Shown: piece by piece, positions 1-7,149 of the stretch
Layout of the letters: every line of letters begins with the position of its first letter
Position numbering within the stretch: position 1 is the stretch's first letter
Assembly: GCA_964355005.1 (NCBI GenBank)
Contig: CAYHBX010000014.1
Span: forward strand, 1-18,719
From: JAUSKF01 sp964355005
GTDB lineage: Bacteria; Patescibacteriota; Minisyncoccia; UBA6257; WO2-44-18
Direction of reading: 5' to 3'
DNA: 18,719 nt
Notes under the pieces: model-generated
Seen by the model: only the letters and a program-made list of their open reading frames with translations
The model's database searches: none
What the model was told of the DNA's origin: nothing
Position numbers and translations under genes: made by a program

Positions 1-215
1 AAAAAGTTTTCTTTTCCTTTTAGAAGAAAAAATCCGGCGCGCGCAAAATCAGAAATGCAGAGAAAACTTTTTTGCTGGGTTGCGAGTGGTAGCGAGCGGC
101 GGCGGGCCGGCTTCCTTAGTGGGGGTTTTCCGCAAAATGGGTTCTGACTTTTTCAAACAAACACCACAGATTTAAAAACAACCGCGAGAATAGTTTTTGA
201 GCAGCATATCTCGGA

Positions 216-270
216 GGCGGTTCAAGCCGGTTTTTGGTTAAACTTTATCCTTAACCAAAATTGAACTGCC
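216..270. repeat. Long bulged inverted repeat
   Basis: Bases 216-225 pair with 261-270 (one G-T wobble) and 232-241 pair perfectly with 251-260. Together they form a 20-bp stem with a 6-base bulge (226-231) and a 9-base loop (242-250). There is no flanking T-tract, so it does not look like a simple intrinsic terminator. Confidence 0.75.
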
Positions 271-284
271 GAGAGCAAAGAGTC

Positions 285-306
285 CTTTTTGGCGCTGGCC
301 AAAAAG
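285..306. repeat. 9-bp perfect hairpin
   Basis: CTTTTTGGC (285-293) pairs with GCCAAAAAG (298-306) around a GCTG loop. An outer AGAGC/GCTCT pairing (272-276 with 308-312) can extend it. The A and T runs lie inside the stem rather than flanking it, unlike an intrinsic terminator. Confidence 0.7.
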
Positions 307-336
307 AGCTCTGGTGATGCGAAAGAACTATTTGAG

Positions 337-1356
337 CTACTTCGTGTAGTAGAAGAACTCCAGAATTATCAAGACAAACCAGCCGACTTGCAAGACGAAA
401 AAGAGGATGATCTGGATAAGTTCCAATAACTCATGACTGGTGATGCTGAAATTCTCGGCGACGATGTCATAAATATCTTCCAGCGATTCCAGCTTGCTGT
501 GGACGGTTTTCTGCCAATCGGCCAGCTTATATTTCTTTGACGCCAGATCGTAAAGCCGGGCGGAATACCAATCCCCGATCAGTTTAATGTCGCGGTCAAT
601 TGCTTCAAAGTCCACGATGGAACGGCGGCGAGTTTCAATAATTTCACGGAATTCTTTGGTGAGGTTTCTCCGGTTCAGAAGCATGTTTTTCCGGTTGGCG
701 ACATTGGCGAATTTCGTCACCCGCCCCAGCCGCTCATCCAGGTCGCGGTCCAGCACGCGATAGCGCAACAGCTGAAGATTCGCCACCTGGAAAAGATCAA
801 TGATGTCATCAATCTCCCCCGTGGTGTCAAAAACGAATGCCCCATCCCAGTCCACGATGACCAAGTCGTTGCGGGCGTATTTAATTTGCGCCGACAAAGT
901 GTATTCAATTTCTTTTTCATCCAATGGCTCCCTCTCAGATTTCAAAAAAGCGGCGATTGCTTCGCTCTTCGTCAAAAACTGCTCCGGGTCGCCTTTGTAG
1001 CCGGAAACCAGGGCGATGGAATACTCTTCACTCAACTCGGGCTTGCCGCCGCGCTTCTGGGAAATCTTATTACAGCCGTAGATCAACTCTTCCCGCAGCT
1101 TAAAGGCTTCTTGGGAAAAAATATCTTCCACTTCAATGGAGGCCTCAACTAAAAGATTGTCGGGGCGGTAAGAACGGATGAAAAACTCCACCTCCCGATC
1201 CCCAACTTTCAACTTTTCCTTAGCCGATTCAAATTGTTTTGGAATAGACGACTCATAATACTGCGGGGCGCTCTGAATGGGTTTTTGCTCTAATTCCACC
1301 CCTTTTTTGACTTTGGGGGATTCGGAGATAACAAATGAGATAAGGCGATGGGCCAT
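337..1356 (-). CDS. RMD1/DUF155-like C-terminally anchored membrane protein
   Basis: A 339-residue protein without a signal peptide. The middle holds IVDWDGAFVFDT and a following 'DLFQVANLQLLRYRVLDRDL' stretch; a long helical, charged region follows. The last about 28 residues are strongly hydrophobic and form one or two membrane segments ending in FFYYTK. This order (soluble core with a VxDWDGAFVF-type strand, helical bundle with a short W-containing stretch, C-terminal membrane anchor) resembles the RMD1/YagE/DUF155 family and, more loosely, CorA-like proteins. The family's biochemical activity in bacteria is not established, so no function is assigned. The start is the ATG at 1354-1356; there is no SD, but a TATAAT lies 8 nt upstream, suggesting a leaderless message. 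It is separated by only 36 nt from the stop of the upstream surface-protein gene. Confidence 0.6.
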   Translation of the reverse strand: MAHRLISFVISESPKVKKGVELEQKPIQSAPQYYESSIPKQFESAKEKLKVGDREVEFFIRSYRPDNLLVEASIEVEDIFSQEAFKLREELIYGCNKISQKRGGKPELSEEYSIALVSGYKGDPEQFLTKSEAIAAFLKSEREPLDEKEIEYTLSAQIKYARNDLVIVDWDGAFVFDTTGEIDDIIDLFQVANLQLLRYRVLDRDLDERLGRVTKFANVANRKNMLLNRRNLTKEFREIIETRRRSIVDFEAIDRDIKLIGDWYSARLYDLASKKYKLADWQKTVHSKLESLEDIYDIVAENFSITSHELLELIQIILFFVLQVGWFVLIILEFFYYTK

Positions 1357-1364
1357 TTGTTCTA

Positions 1365-1370
1365 ATTATA
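1365..1370 (-). promoter_or_regulatory. Candidate -10 box (TATAAT) for the membrane-protein gene
   Basis: On the minus strand a perfect TATAAT ends 8 nt before the ATG at 1356, so transcription would start at or next to the start codon. No good -35 hexamer is visible at the expected distance. Confidence 0.4.
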
Positions 1371-1392
1371 CCTCTTTTTCTAGTGCCTAATT

Positions 1393-2892
1393 CTAGTCGT
1401 CATAAGCCGCCGGCCAAACGTTGTACCCTTCCAGCTGAAGACCATCGGAACGCACCACTCGGAAACACATCAACTCCGCGCTTTCAATAGATTTGATCCG
1501 TAGAGAGATATCCCACAACGCCGGAGTGTCGGCGGGAATAGCAGCATTCAGATTCACAATGGAGTTAGTTTCCTGATAAGTTTGCGGGATAGCTACGCCA
1601 TAAAAAGGATCTTCTATTTTAGTTGCCATCAACACCTTGTCGTTAACCGACGGATTATTGAAAAATACTACCCGATCGAGCGTCTGCAGGTCTTTATACT
1701 GATCATCCGGCAAATTGTTGCAAAGCGCGCTGGTATCCAATCCGAGAGAAGCGGCGCCTACCGCCGGCACACTGACCGCTCCCTGTAATTTAAACTTTCC
1801 GTCTCCCCGCGCCACCTGGGCGCGGCTAGCTAACAACGCCAACCGCAATCGAACCTGCCCATCACCCGGCAGAAGACTGTTTCGTAAAGGTTTGTTAATT
1901 TCCGCCAACGGTCGGCCCGGAATTTCACCATCATCATTAATAAACCAGCGGAAACCGGTCTGACTGATCAATGACTTGGTTACCACCGAAGAGATAGCGG
2001 GATTCCAGGAGGTGCTTTTATCGCCGCAACGGATCTTGTAATTAGTGGACGCGCCGGGGAAATTGAAATACCCCTTGCCGATAACATCCACGAAACTCTC
2101 GCCGTCTTTAACTACCGAACAGCCGTTCGGATCGTCGCAGCGGAAGATCAAAGTATGCGAAATAGTGCCGACAGCGTTATCAAATGCCTGAATTGAACAG
2201 GCGGGGGCGGAGACTAGAGACTCGGCCGGCGCCGGTGTTGGAGCCGGCTTTGCCGCCACAACGGGTGCCGGTGCCGGGGCGGACGGCGCTTGCTGAACTT
2301 CCCTAACAATCACTTTTTCCACAATCCGCTCGATAACCTGGATGATCTGTTGAGGCTGGGGAATTCCCGGAGCGGCAATAACTACGGGAGCGGGAGCGAC
2401 CGGTTTGGGCAAGGGGGTCGGAAGAGGCTTCACCGAACCATAACCGTCAGCAAGTTCCTTTGATGGCGTAAAGGGTTTTTTAAACGGGTCAAACCGCTCC
2501 ATTAGCCGTATCCAAAAGGGCGAGGTGGCTTCATTATACGGACTGTCTTTGGCGGGCGTTCCGGCCAATTTCTTTTTATCGTTCTTTTCAAAAATTGACC
2601 TGAAGATCGAGTGGGACTCCGCTATTTCTCCGGATGATCCCTTGGCGGGGCTTCCCGTGCCCGGCAATTCACCTTCCAATCCTCCAGACGCTGCATTTTG
2701 GCTAGCCGAAGAGAGCGAACCGGATTCGTCCAATTCTTTAGTGGGCGCTCCGATACTGACCAACCGGTCAAATTCTTCGGGACTCAATGGCAAATTTTCC
2801 CCGGCTTGCGGCAACCGGATCGCGTAGATCATACCCAACCCGAACACTAAAACCACGGCCGAGATAAGGGCATATTTTGGAAGCGCGTTCAT
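1393..2892 (-). CDS. Exported, membrane-anchored surface protein with proline-rich linker
   Basis: A 499-residue protein. Residues about 5-25 (YALISAVVLVFGLGMIYAI) form a signal peptide or N-terminal anchor. A Ser/Gly/Ala-rich low-complexity stretch follows, then a Pro/Ala/Val-rich linker with repeated PAPAP-type units (about 150-230), which suggests an extended spacer outside the cell. Next comes a small domain with paired cysteines (FRCDDPNGC, KIRCGDKS) that could form disulfides. The C-terminal part runs from FRWFINDDGE to CFRVVRSDG and resembles a domain I recall from many Patescibacteria surface proteins; ligand and role are unknown. The start is the ATG at 2890-2892. No SD is seen. It is divergent from the mechanosensitive-channel-like gene. 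Confidence 0.75.
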   Translation of the reverse strand: MNALPKYALISAVVLVFGLGMIYAIRLPQAGENLPLSPEEFDRLVSIGAPTKELDESGSLSSASQNAASGGLEGELPGTGSPAKGSSGEIAESHSIFRSIFEKNDKKKLAGTPAKDSPYNEATSPFWIRLMERFDPFKKPFTPSKELADGYGSVKPLPTPLPKPVAPAPVVIAAPGIPQPQQIIQVIERIVEKVIVREVQQAPSAPAPAPVVAAKPAPTPAPAESLVSAPACSIQAFDNAVGTISHTLIFRCDDPNGCSVVKDGESFVDVIGKGYFNFPGASTNYKIRCGDKSTSWNPAISSVVTKSLISQTGFRWFINDDGEIPGRPLAEINKPLRNSLLPGDGQVRLRLALLASRAQVARGDGKFKLQGAVSVPAVGAASLGLDTSALCNNLPDDQYKDLQTLDRVVFFNNPSVNDKVLMATKIEDPFYGVAIPQTYQETNSIVNLNAAIPADTPALWDISLRIKSIESAELMCFRVVRSDGLQLEGYNVWPAAYDD

Positions 2893-2933
2893 TCTAATTA
2901 AAGTCTAACAAACGGAAAGCGACACTAAAGAAG

Positions 2934-2942
2934 TTATCCACA
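2934..2942 (+). promoter_or_regulatory. Perfect DnaA-box match
   Basis: TTATCCACA matches the DnaA-box consensus TTATNCACA exactly and lies in the spacer between two divergent genes. It stands alone: no cluster of boxes or AT-rich unwinding element typical of an origin is seen. A chance match or a DnaA-responsive regulatory site are both possible. Confidence 0.3.
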
Positions 2943-2967
2943 AAATCACCTTTCAAATCTTCCGAAA

Positions 2968-2976
2968 TGCTATAAT
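2968..2976 (+). promoter_or_regulatory. Extended -10 promoter for the channel-like gene
   Basis: TGCTATAAT is a perfect extended -10 element (TGnTATAAT). It would start a transcript near 2983, leaving a leader of about 28 nt before the ATG at 3012. No clear -35 is present, which is tolerated by extended -10 promoters. Confidence 0.55.
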
Positions 2977-3011
2977 TATTGAAAAGGTCGATTAAAGACT
3001 CTTGAATACAA

Positions 3012-3698
3012 ATGATTATTGAAAATTGGCTTAATGTTTTGAGGGCGTCCATCCAAGAACTTTGGATCACGGTTGCCAACTTTCTCCCCTCTTTGATCGG
3101 CGCTTTAGCTGTTTTTATCGTCGGCTTGATCGTCGCCGCAGTGTTGGAGAAAGTAGCGGAAAGATTGATTTTCTACATTCGCTTAGATATCCTCCTGAAA
3201 AAGGTTGGTCTTGAGGCGATCGTGGAAAGAGCCCATATGAAACTGAATTCCGGCCACTTTGTCGGGAAGATAGTTTATTGGTTCTTTGTTTTAGCTTTCC
3301 TTTTGGCCGCTTCCGATATTCTGGGATTTTTCACGCTTTCGGCTTTCTTGAGGGATGTCCTAAGTTACATTCCACAGGTCTTGGTAGCCATGCTGATCCT
3401 GTTGGCGGCTTTCGTGCTTGCTAACTTCCTCCGCGGTTTGGTTCGCGCTTCAGTTATGAGCGCTAATCTGCACGGCGCGAAAGGATTGGGTATGCTTACC
3501 TGGTGGGTGGTGATGATCTTCGGCTTGTTGACTGCTCTAGTGCAGCTCGGCGTCGCCGTCAGCATCATCAACACTCTCATCACCGGATTGATCGCGATGA
3601 TCTCTCTGGCCGGTGGCTTGGCTTTCGGCTTAGGCGGCAAAGAAATGGCCGCGAAATGGCTGCAGAAGGCGGAGGATGAGATAGAACATCGTCCTTAA
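3012..3698 (+). CDS. Mechanosensitive ion channel-like (TM-helix/CmpX-type) membrane protein
   Basis: A 228-residue integral membrane protein with about four to five hydrophobic segments (roughly residues 20-50, 85-110, 118-142, 158-182 and 188-208). The end carries SLAGGLAFGLGGKEMAAKWL, which matches the glycine-rich pore-lining helix ending of the MscS superfamily and the conserved TM-helix (CmpX-type) repeat proteins. It lacks the large cytoplasmic MscS beta-domain, so it is more likely a short TM-helix family member than a full channel. The expected role is in membrane tension or turgor response, which is inference. The ATG at 3012 follows an extended -10 promoter, and a strong terminator follows the stop, so this looks like a single-gene unit. 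Confidence 0.75.
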   Translation: MIIENWLNVLRASIQELWITVANFLPSLIGALAVFIVGLIVAAVLEKVAERLIFYIRLDILLKKVGLEAIVERAHMKLNSGHFVGKIVYWFFVLAFLLAASDILGFFTLSAFLRDVLSYIPQVLVAMLILLAAFVLANFLRGLVRASVMSANLHGAKGLGMLTWWVVMIFGLLTALVQLGVAVSIINTLITGLIAMISLAGGLAFGLGGKEMAAKWLQKAEDEIEHRP

Positions 3699-3711
3699 AG
3701 CAAGTTGTCAG

Positions 3712-3754
3712 AAAAATCAAAGATCCCCGTTTGTGTCGGGGATTTTTGATTTTT
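3712..3754 (+). terminator. Strong intrinsic terminator after the channel-like gene
   Basis: ATCCCCG (3723-3729) pairs with CGGGGAT (3737-3743). The stem extends through AAAAATCAAAG and TTTTTGATTTTT to about 18 bp, with A-rich 5' and T-rich 3' flanks. It could work in both directions. Its 3' T-rich side overlaps the putative -35 of the next gene. Confidence 0.85.
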
Positions 3755-3774
3755 ATACTCAAAAGCGCTAGATT
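3746..3774 (+). promoter_or_regulatory. Promoter of the 151-residue orphan gene
   Basis: TTGATT (3746-3751), a 17-bp spacer and TAGATT (3769-3774) fit a sigma70-type promoter. The -35 lies within the 3' arm of the preceding terminator. The -10 box ends 30 nt before the ATG at 3805. Confidence 0.45.
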
Positions 3775-3804
3775 ATCTCCAGCTCATTCATCGGGAGAAA
3801 AACC

Positions 3805-4260
3805 ATGCCCATCATGGAGAATCGCTATTTCTTCGCGGATTCCAACGGAAGACCGGTGGAATTGATCGGAACCCTAAGATGGGCCGGCCCGTACTGTTTT
3901 CAATGCGACATCAGTCTGGTAACCGGCCAACCGGGCGGCTATAATGTCGCCTTAAACCCTATGAAATTCATCGTTTTCCAGCATGATAGCTGTCCGGTCT
4001 GCGGGCGTGACACCAACAACAATAACGGCTTGCAGGATGCCTGGGGACCGACTGACGCGGAGCTGGTGGAGAGGAAACGGTATCAGGGACCCGTTTGGTA
4101 CGCCGCGGCCTTCATCTACAACTTTCCAAAAAGCAAAGTCTATAATCTGCAAAAGGAAACTCAAGTCGTAGACTCGCTGGGAAATCTGATGACGGCGGAT
4201 TTTTTCCAAAGGAATGTGCTAAAGGAAGTGAAGTTCCATTTTTACACACCTAAAAAATGA
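3805..4260 (+). CDS. Hypothetical protein with two CxxC motifs
   Basis: A 151-residue soluble protein that I do not recognise. It has CFQC (about residues 31-34) and CPVC (about 63-66), spaced like a zinc ribbon or other metal- or disulfide-linked pair, then a DTNNNNG stretch and an aromatic-rich C-terminal half (YAAAFIYNF, KFHFYTPKK). No signal peptide is present. The ATG at 3805 has an SD, GGGAG (3793-3797), 7 nt upstream; an alternative in-frame ATG is at 3814 but is less well spaced. The stop codon TGA lies inside the stem of the following terminator. With its own promoter and terminators it is an isolated unit between unrelated conserved genes. Confidence 0.7.
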   Translation: MPIMENRYFFADSNGRPVELIGTLRWAGPYCFQCDISLVTGQPGGYNVALNPMKFIVFQHDSCPVCGRDTNNNNGLQDAWGPTDAELVERKRYQGPVWYAAAFIYNFPKSKVYNLQKETQVVDSLGNLMTADFFQRNVLKEVKFHFYTPKK

Positions 4261-4279
4261 CCCGCGTGGGTCATTTTTT
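4252..4279. terminator. Bidirectional terminator between convergent genes
   Basis: AAAAAATGACCC (4252-4263) pairs perfectly with GGGTCATTTTTT (4268-4279) around a GCGT loop. The A-run and T-run make it an intrinsic terminator on both strands. It serves the 151-residue gene and, from the other side, ftsZ, whose stop begins 1 nt away. The plus-strand stop codon TGA is part of the stem. Confidence 0.9.
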
Positions 4280-4280
4280 A

Positions 4281-5435
4281 TTACTTCTTTTTTCGGAGAA
4301 ATGTCGGGATGTCCCAAATATCTTCTTTCTTTTTCTCCTTAGCGTCCTTTTCAGCCAAAGTTTTACTCCCATTTCCATTAGAGAATAATTTTTCTTCGGC
4401 GACGACCGGCTTAGCTACCGGAGCTGATTCCATATTGAACAAAGACGGCAGGGATACATCATTATTCTTTAGGGCCGTGCCGTTAAACCCGGTAGCAAGC
4501 AAAATCACCTTCACTACGCCCTTGCGGAGCTTGCGATCATGATACGCGCCAAAAATTATCTTCGCCGAAGGATCCACGGATTCCCCAATGACTTTGGCGA
4601 TGTCGTGTATTTCATTCAAGCGCATATCCTTTCCGCCGGAGACCGCGAACAAAATTCCTTTCGCGCCATCAATGGAAGTTTCTAATAAGGGAGAATGGAT
4701 AGCCTGATCAACGGCAGTCAGCGCCCGCTCTTGCCCTGCAGAAAGTCCGATGCCGACAAGAGCCGATCCGGCATCCTTCATGATGGCTTTCACGTCGGCA
4801 AAATCCACGTTCACTATACCCGGCATAGCGATCAACTCGGCAATTCCTTGGACGCTGTAACGCAGAACATCGTCAATATACTCAAAAGCCTTTATGATCG
4901 GGGTGTCTTTTTTAATTATGCTAAAAATCCGGTCATTAGGAACAACAATTAAGGTATCTACTTTCTCTTTGAGCTTCAGTAGCGCCTCCTGGGCAATGCG
5001 ATTGCGTTGAGCGCCCTCGAAAGCGAACGGCCTAGTAACCACGGCAACCGTCAGCGCTCCCTGCTCTTTAGCGGCCTCGGCGACTACAGGAGAAGCGCCC
5101 GAACCGGTACCTCCGCCCAATCCGGCGGTAATAAACACCAAATCGGCGCCTTTGATCGTCTCTACTATCTCGGACCGGGTCTCTTCCGCGGCTTGCCGGC
5201 CTAATTCCGGATTCATTCCCGTCCCCAAACCCCGAGTAAGATTCTTTCCGATATAAATTTTATGCTTGGCTTTGCAATAGTCCAGATCTTGGGCATCGGT
5301 GTTAATGGCCACAAACTCAACGGACTTGATATCAAAATCCTCCTGCATGCGGGAAATAGCATTGCCTCCCCCTCCCCCTACTCCGATAACTTTGATCTTA
5401 GCGGAATAGTCAAAATTAGATTTTTTATTTGTCAT
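4281..5435 (-). CDS. ftsZ: Cell division protein FtsZ
   Basis: A tubulin-like GTPase that polymerises into the division ring at midcell. This 384-residue protein has the N-terminal VIGVGGGGGNAISRM nucleotide-binding start (about 16-30), the tubulin signature GGGTGSG (about 105-113), the NDRIF segment and the T7-loop sequence NVDFADVKAIMKDAGSALVGIG-type region (about 205-225). A variable linker (about 325-365) ends in the conserved tail motif DIWDIPTFLRKKK, which binds FtsA in other bacteria. The length is normal. The ATG at 5433-5435 follows the ftsA stop by 2 nt, so translation is probably coupled; no SD is evident. It is the last gene of a long minus-strand block and is followed by a bidirectional terminator. 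Confidence 0.97.
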   Translation of the reverse strand: MTNKKSNFDYSAKIKVIGVGGGGGNAISRMQEDFDIKSVEFVAINTDAQDLDYCKAKHKIYIGKNLTRGLGTGMNPELGRQAAEETRSEIVETIKGADLVFITAGLGGGTGSGASPVVAEAAKEQGALTVAVVTRPFAFEGAQRNRIAQEALLKLKEKVDTLIVVPNDRIFSIIKKDTPIIKAFEYIDDVLRYSVQGIAELIAMPGIVNVDFADVKAIMKDAGSALVGIGLSAGQERALTAVDQAIHSPLLETSIDGAKGILFAVSGGKDMRLNEIHDIAKVIGESVDPSAKIIFGAYHDRKLRKGVVKVILLATGFNGTALKNNDVSLPSLFNMESAPVAKPVVAEEKLFSNGNGSKTLAEKDAKEKKKEDIWDIPTFLRKKK

Positions 5436-5437
5436 GT

Positions 5438-6661
5438 CTAAGGTAAAAACGAACGGAATAATCTCTTTAGAAATCCAACGCTATCAAACATCGCCGAACT
5501 TTCATTACGCTCGGCACCCATCAGCACCAAACCAATAGCGCAGGACATTTCCGGCTCTTCTAACTGGGACATCATGGAATTATCGGGCAGATCCAGCTCC
5601 GGCAGATCGGGCACTCCTATCTGAGCGCTGAGCCGAAGTTCCTGCTTAGCCAGATCAACTATGCCAGGCAATTTAGAACCGCCTCCCGTCAGGATGATTC
5701 CCGCCGGAAGCTTCGCTGACTTACTGATACATTTTAATTCATTATTTACGAATTCCAAAATCTCGGCAAGACGCACTTCTATTACTTCGGAGATAAAACG
5801 GCGAGAAGTCGTTCCCTTCGCTGATGGGTCGTATTTTTTTAAATCCACTACTTCACGGACCGGTATCTCTTTGGCAACCGCGAAACCCAGACTCAATTTT
5901 ATACTTTCCGCGGCCGCTACGGAAGTTTTTAATCCGATCGCCAGATCATTGGTGACATTGCCGGAACCAACCGGAAAAACGGCGGTGTGCAGTAATTTTC
6001 CTTCTTCATAAACCGACATGCCGGTCTTACCGAACCCGATGTCCAACAGAACCACACCGAGATCTTTCTGATTTCTGGTAAGAATGGCTTGGCTGGAAGA
6101 CAGCGGAGAAAAGATCAACCCGGAAACCGCGCCGCCGGCGCTTTCAACGCACTTGGTCAAATTTTTTATCGCTGGAGCAAAAGAATCAATTATCAGACTC
6201 TGCACCTCTAGACGGTTTCCCACCATGCCAAGCGGATCACGGACATCGGGAACGTCATCAACTATGTATTCTTTGGTAACCGAATGAACGATCATCCGGT
6301 TCAGGGGCAACTTGACCGCCTGTGATGCCTCAATGGCGCGGTCAATGTCATCTTTATAAATTTCAGAGTCGGCGCGTGAAACCGCCACTATCCCGCGCGA
6401 ATGCTGAACCCGGAAATCCGGGCTGCCGACGGAGAGGTAAATGTTCTTAGCCGCGTTTTTGGATATTTGTTTTATCTCCCCCAGCACTTGGCTGATGGCG
6501 CGGGTCGCTTCCGGAAGATCGTCAACGATCCCCCGACGCATACCGGCGGACGGCATTTTTAAAACCTTAATCAGGGATAATTTTCCCTTTTTATTTATCT
6601 CGGCTACTACCGCTTTAATGCTGTGTGAGCCGACATCAAGTCCTACGATAGAATTGGTCAT
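5438..6661 (-). CDS. ftsA: Cell division protein FtsA
   Basis: An actin-like protein that tethers FtsZ to the membrane. Its 407 residues begin with GLDVGSHSIKAVVAE (phosphate-1 motif, about 6-20). The SHS2/1C region follows, then the phosphate-2 motif VLLDIGFGKTGMSVY (about 202-216), GSGNVTNDLAIGL, and the adenosine motif ILTGGGSKLPGI (about 320-335). The last residues, VGFLKRLFRSFLP, form an amphipathic helix like the FtsA membrane-targeting sequence. The phosphate-2 loop reads DIGFGKT rather than the usual DIGGGTT/M. The gene lies between ybeY and ftsZ on the same strand, with 2 nt to ftsZ. The ATG is at 6659-6661, without a visible SD. Confidence 0.95.
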   Translation of the reverse strand: MTNSIVGLDVGSHSIKAVVAEINKKGKLSLIKVLKMPSAGMRRGIVDDLPEATRAISQVLGEIKQISKNAAKNIYLSVGSPDFRVQHSRGIVAVSRADSEIYKDDIDRAIEASQAVKLPLNRMIVHSVTKEYIVDDVPDVRDPLGMVGNRLEVQSLIIDSFAPAIKNLTKCVESAGGAVSGLIFSPLSSSQAILTRNQKDLGVVLLDIGFGKTGMSVYEEGKLLHTAVFPVGSGNVTNDLAIGLKTSVAAAESIKLSLGFAVAKEIPVREVVDLKKYDPSAKGTTSRRFISEVIEVRLAEILEFVNNELKCISKSAKLPAGIILTGGGSKLPGIVDLAKQELRLSAQIGVPDLPELDLPDNSMMSQLEEPEMSCAIGLVLMGAERNESSAMFDSVGFLKRLFRSFLP

Positions 6662-6686
6662 TTCGTAATTGAGTGATCAAGAACCA

Positions 6687-6712
6687 GGCCGACTCATTAC
6701 TCAATGACGGCC
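6687..6712 (-). repeat. Hairpin between ybeY and ftsA
   Basis: GGCCG (6687-6691) pairs with CGGCC (6708-6712) and the inner bases TCATT/AATGA pair with a small bulge, giving about 10 bp. It starts 3 nt after the ybeY stop. There is no T-tract, so it is more likely an RNA-processing or stability element, or a weak attenuator, than a terminator. Confidence 0.55.
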
Positions 6713-6715
6713 GGC

Positions 6716-7144
6716 TTAATCGCTGAATAACTTAGCTGATAATTGCTGCTCCCGTTTTTCCATTCTTATTCTATCACTTTCCTTTTTATGGTCATAGCCC
6801 AGCAAGTGCAAAAAACCGTGGATAAACATATAGGCCAGTTTTGCCTGAATTTCTAATTTCGAATTTCTAATTTCTAAATAAGAAAATGGTTCCTTGGCGA
6901 TAAAATCCGGGTTCAAATAAATTTCACCCAGGGGTTTCAAATTCGTGTTGGGGTAGGGGAAGTTTTTGGGCGCGGGAAAAGCCAGAACGTTCTTGTTCAT
7001 AAATTCTTTGCCTACCAAATAAACCTCACAATAAGAATTTTCCTGCCGAAGCTCCTTAGCCAAACCACGCGCCAGACGGCGTAATAAACTTTTATACTTA
7101 TCAAACCGTCGATGACCGCTTACTAATAACAATTTCATCGCCAT
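6716..7144 (-). CDS. ybeY: Endoribonuclease YbeY (rRNA maturation factor)
   Basis: A zinc-dependent RNase involved in 16S rRNA 3'-end maturation and ribosome quality control. The catalytic motif HGFLHLLGYDH supplies the three metal-binding histidines near the C-terminus. The upstream NVLAFPAPKNFP segment matches the family's VLSFP motif, and LGEIYLNPDF its LGDI strand. Between LGEI and the histidine motif the protein carries FSYLEIRNSKLEIQ, encoded by an AT-rich direct repeat (6848-6880); this makes the spacer about six residues longer than usual. Start choice: an in-frame GTG (7148-7150) overlaps the yqeY stop, and ATGs lie at 7142-7144 and 7136-7138 (MAMAMK). I use 7144; MKLLLVSG from 7138 is equally plausible. 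It is likely co-transcribed with yqeY, ftsA and ftsZ. Confidence 0.9.
   Translation of the reverse strand: MAMKLLLVSGHRRFDKYKSLLRRLARGLAKELRQENSYCEVYLVGKEFMNKNVLAFPAPKNFPYPNTNLKPLGEIYLNPDFIAKEPFSYLEIRNSKLEIQAKLAYMFIHGFLHLLGYDHKKESDRIRMEKREQQLSAKLFSD
6848..6880. repeat. 14-bp direct repeat inside ybeY
   Basis: AATTTCTAATTTC occurs twice in tandem with a one-base difference at the junction. It is AT-rich and low in complexity, unlike the surrounding coding sequence. It encodes YLEIRNSKLEI in YbeY. Confidence 0.8.
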
Positions 7145-7149
7145 CGCCA

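Larger units (their letters stand above)
1..336. other. Gene-free region with several inverted repeats
   Basis: No convincing reading frame is present on either strand. The stretch holds a 12-bp perfect inverted repeat (1-12 with 61-72), a GC-rich patch (about 75-112), a long bulged stem (216-270) and a 9-bp hairpin (285-306). I looked for tmRNA, RNase P RNA and SRP RNA signatures and found none. It may be an unrecognised RNA, the remains of a mobile element, or an unusually structured intergenic spacer downstream of the membrane-protein gene. Confidence 0.6.

Noticed and set aside
121..201. Possible tmRNA tag region (GCA AAA ... followed by a stop) in the left spacer
   Set aside because: The frame does not end in a typical ALAA-like tag, and no tRNA-like ends or pseudoknot pattern were found.
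265..429. Plus-strand frame giving a charged, protein-like sequence (KESFLALAKKSSGDAKELFELL)
   Set aside because: It has no ATG, and most of it is exactly codon-registered antisense to the hydrophobic C-terminus of the minus-strand gene, which automatically yields charged residues.
2894..3079. Minus-strand 61-residue frame before the channel-like gene
   Set aside because: It overlaps the start of a well-supported gene and its promoter, with no SD or recognisable motif.
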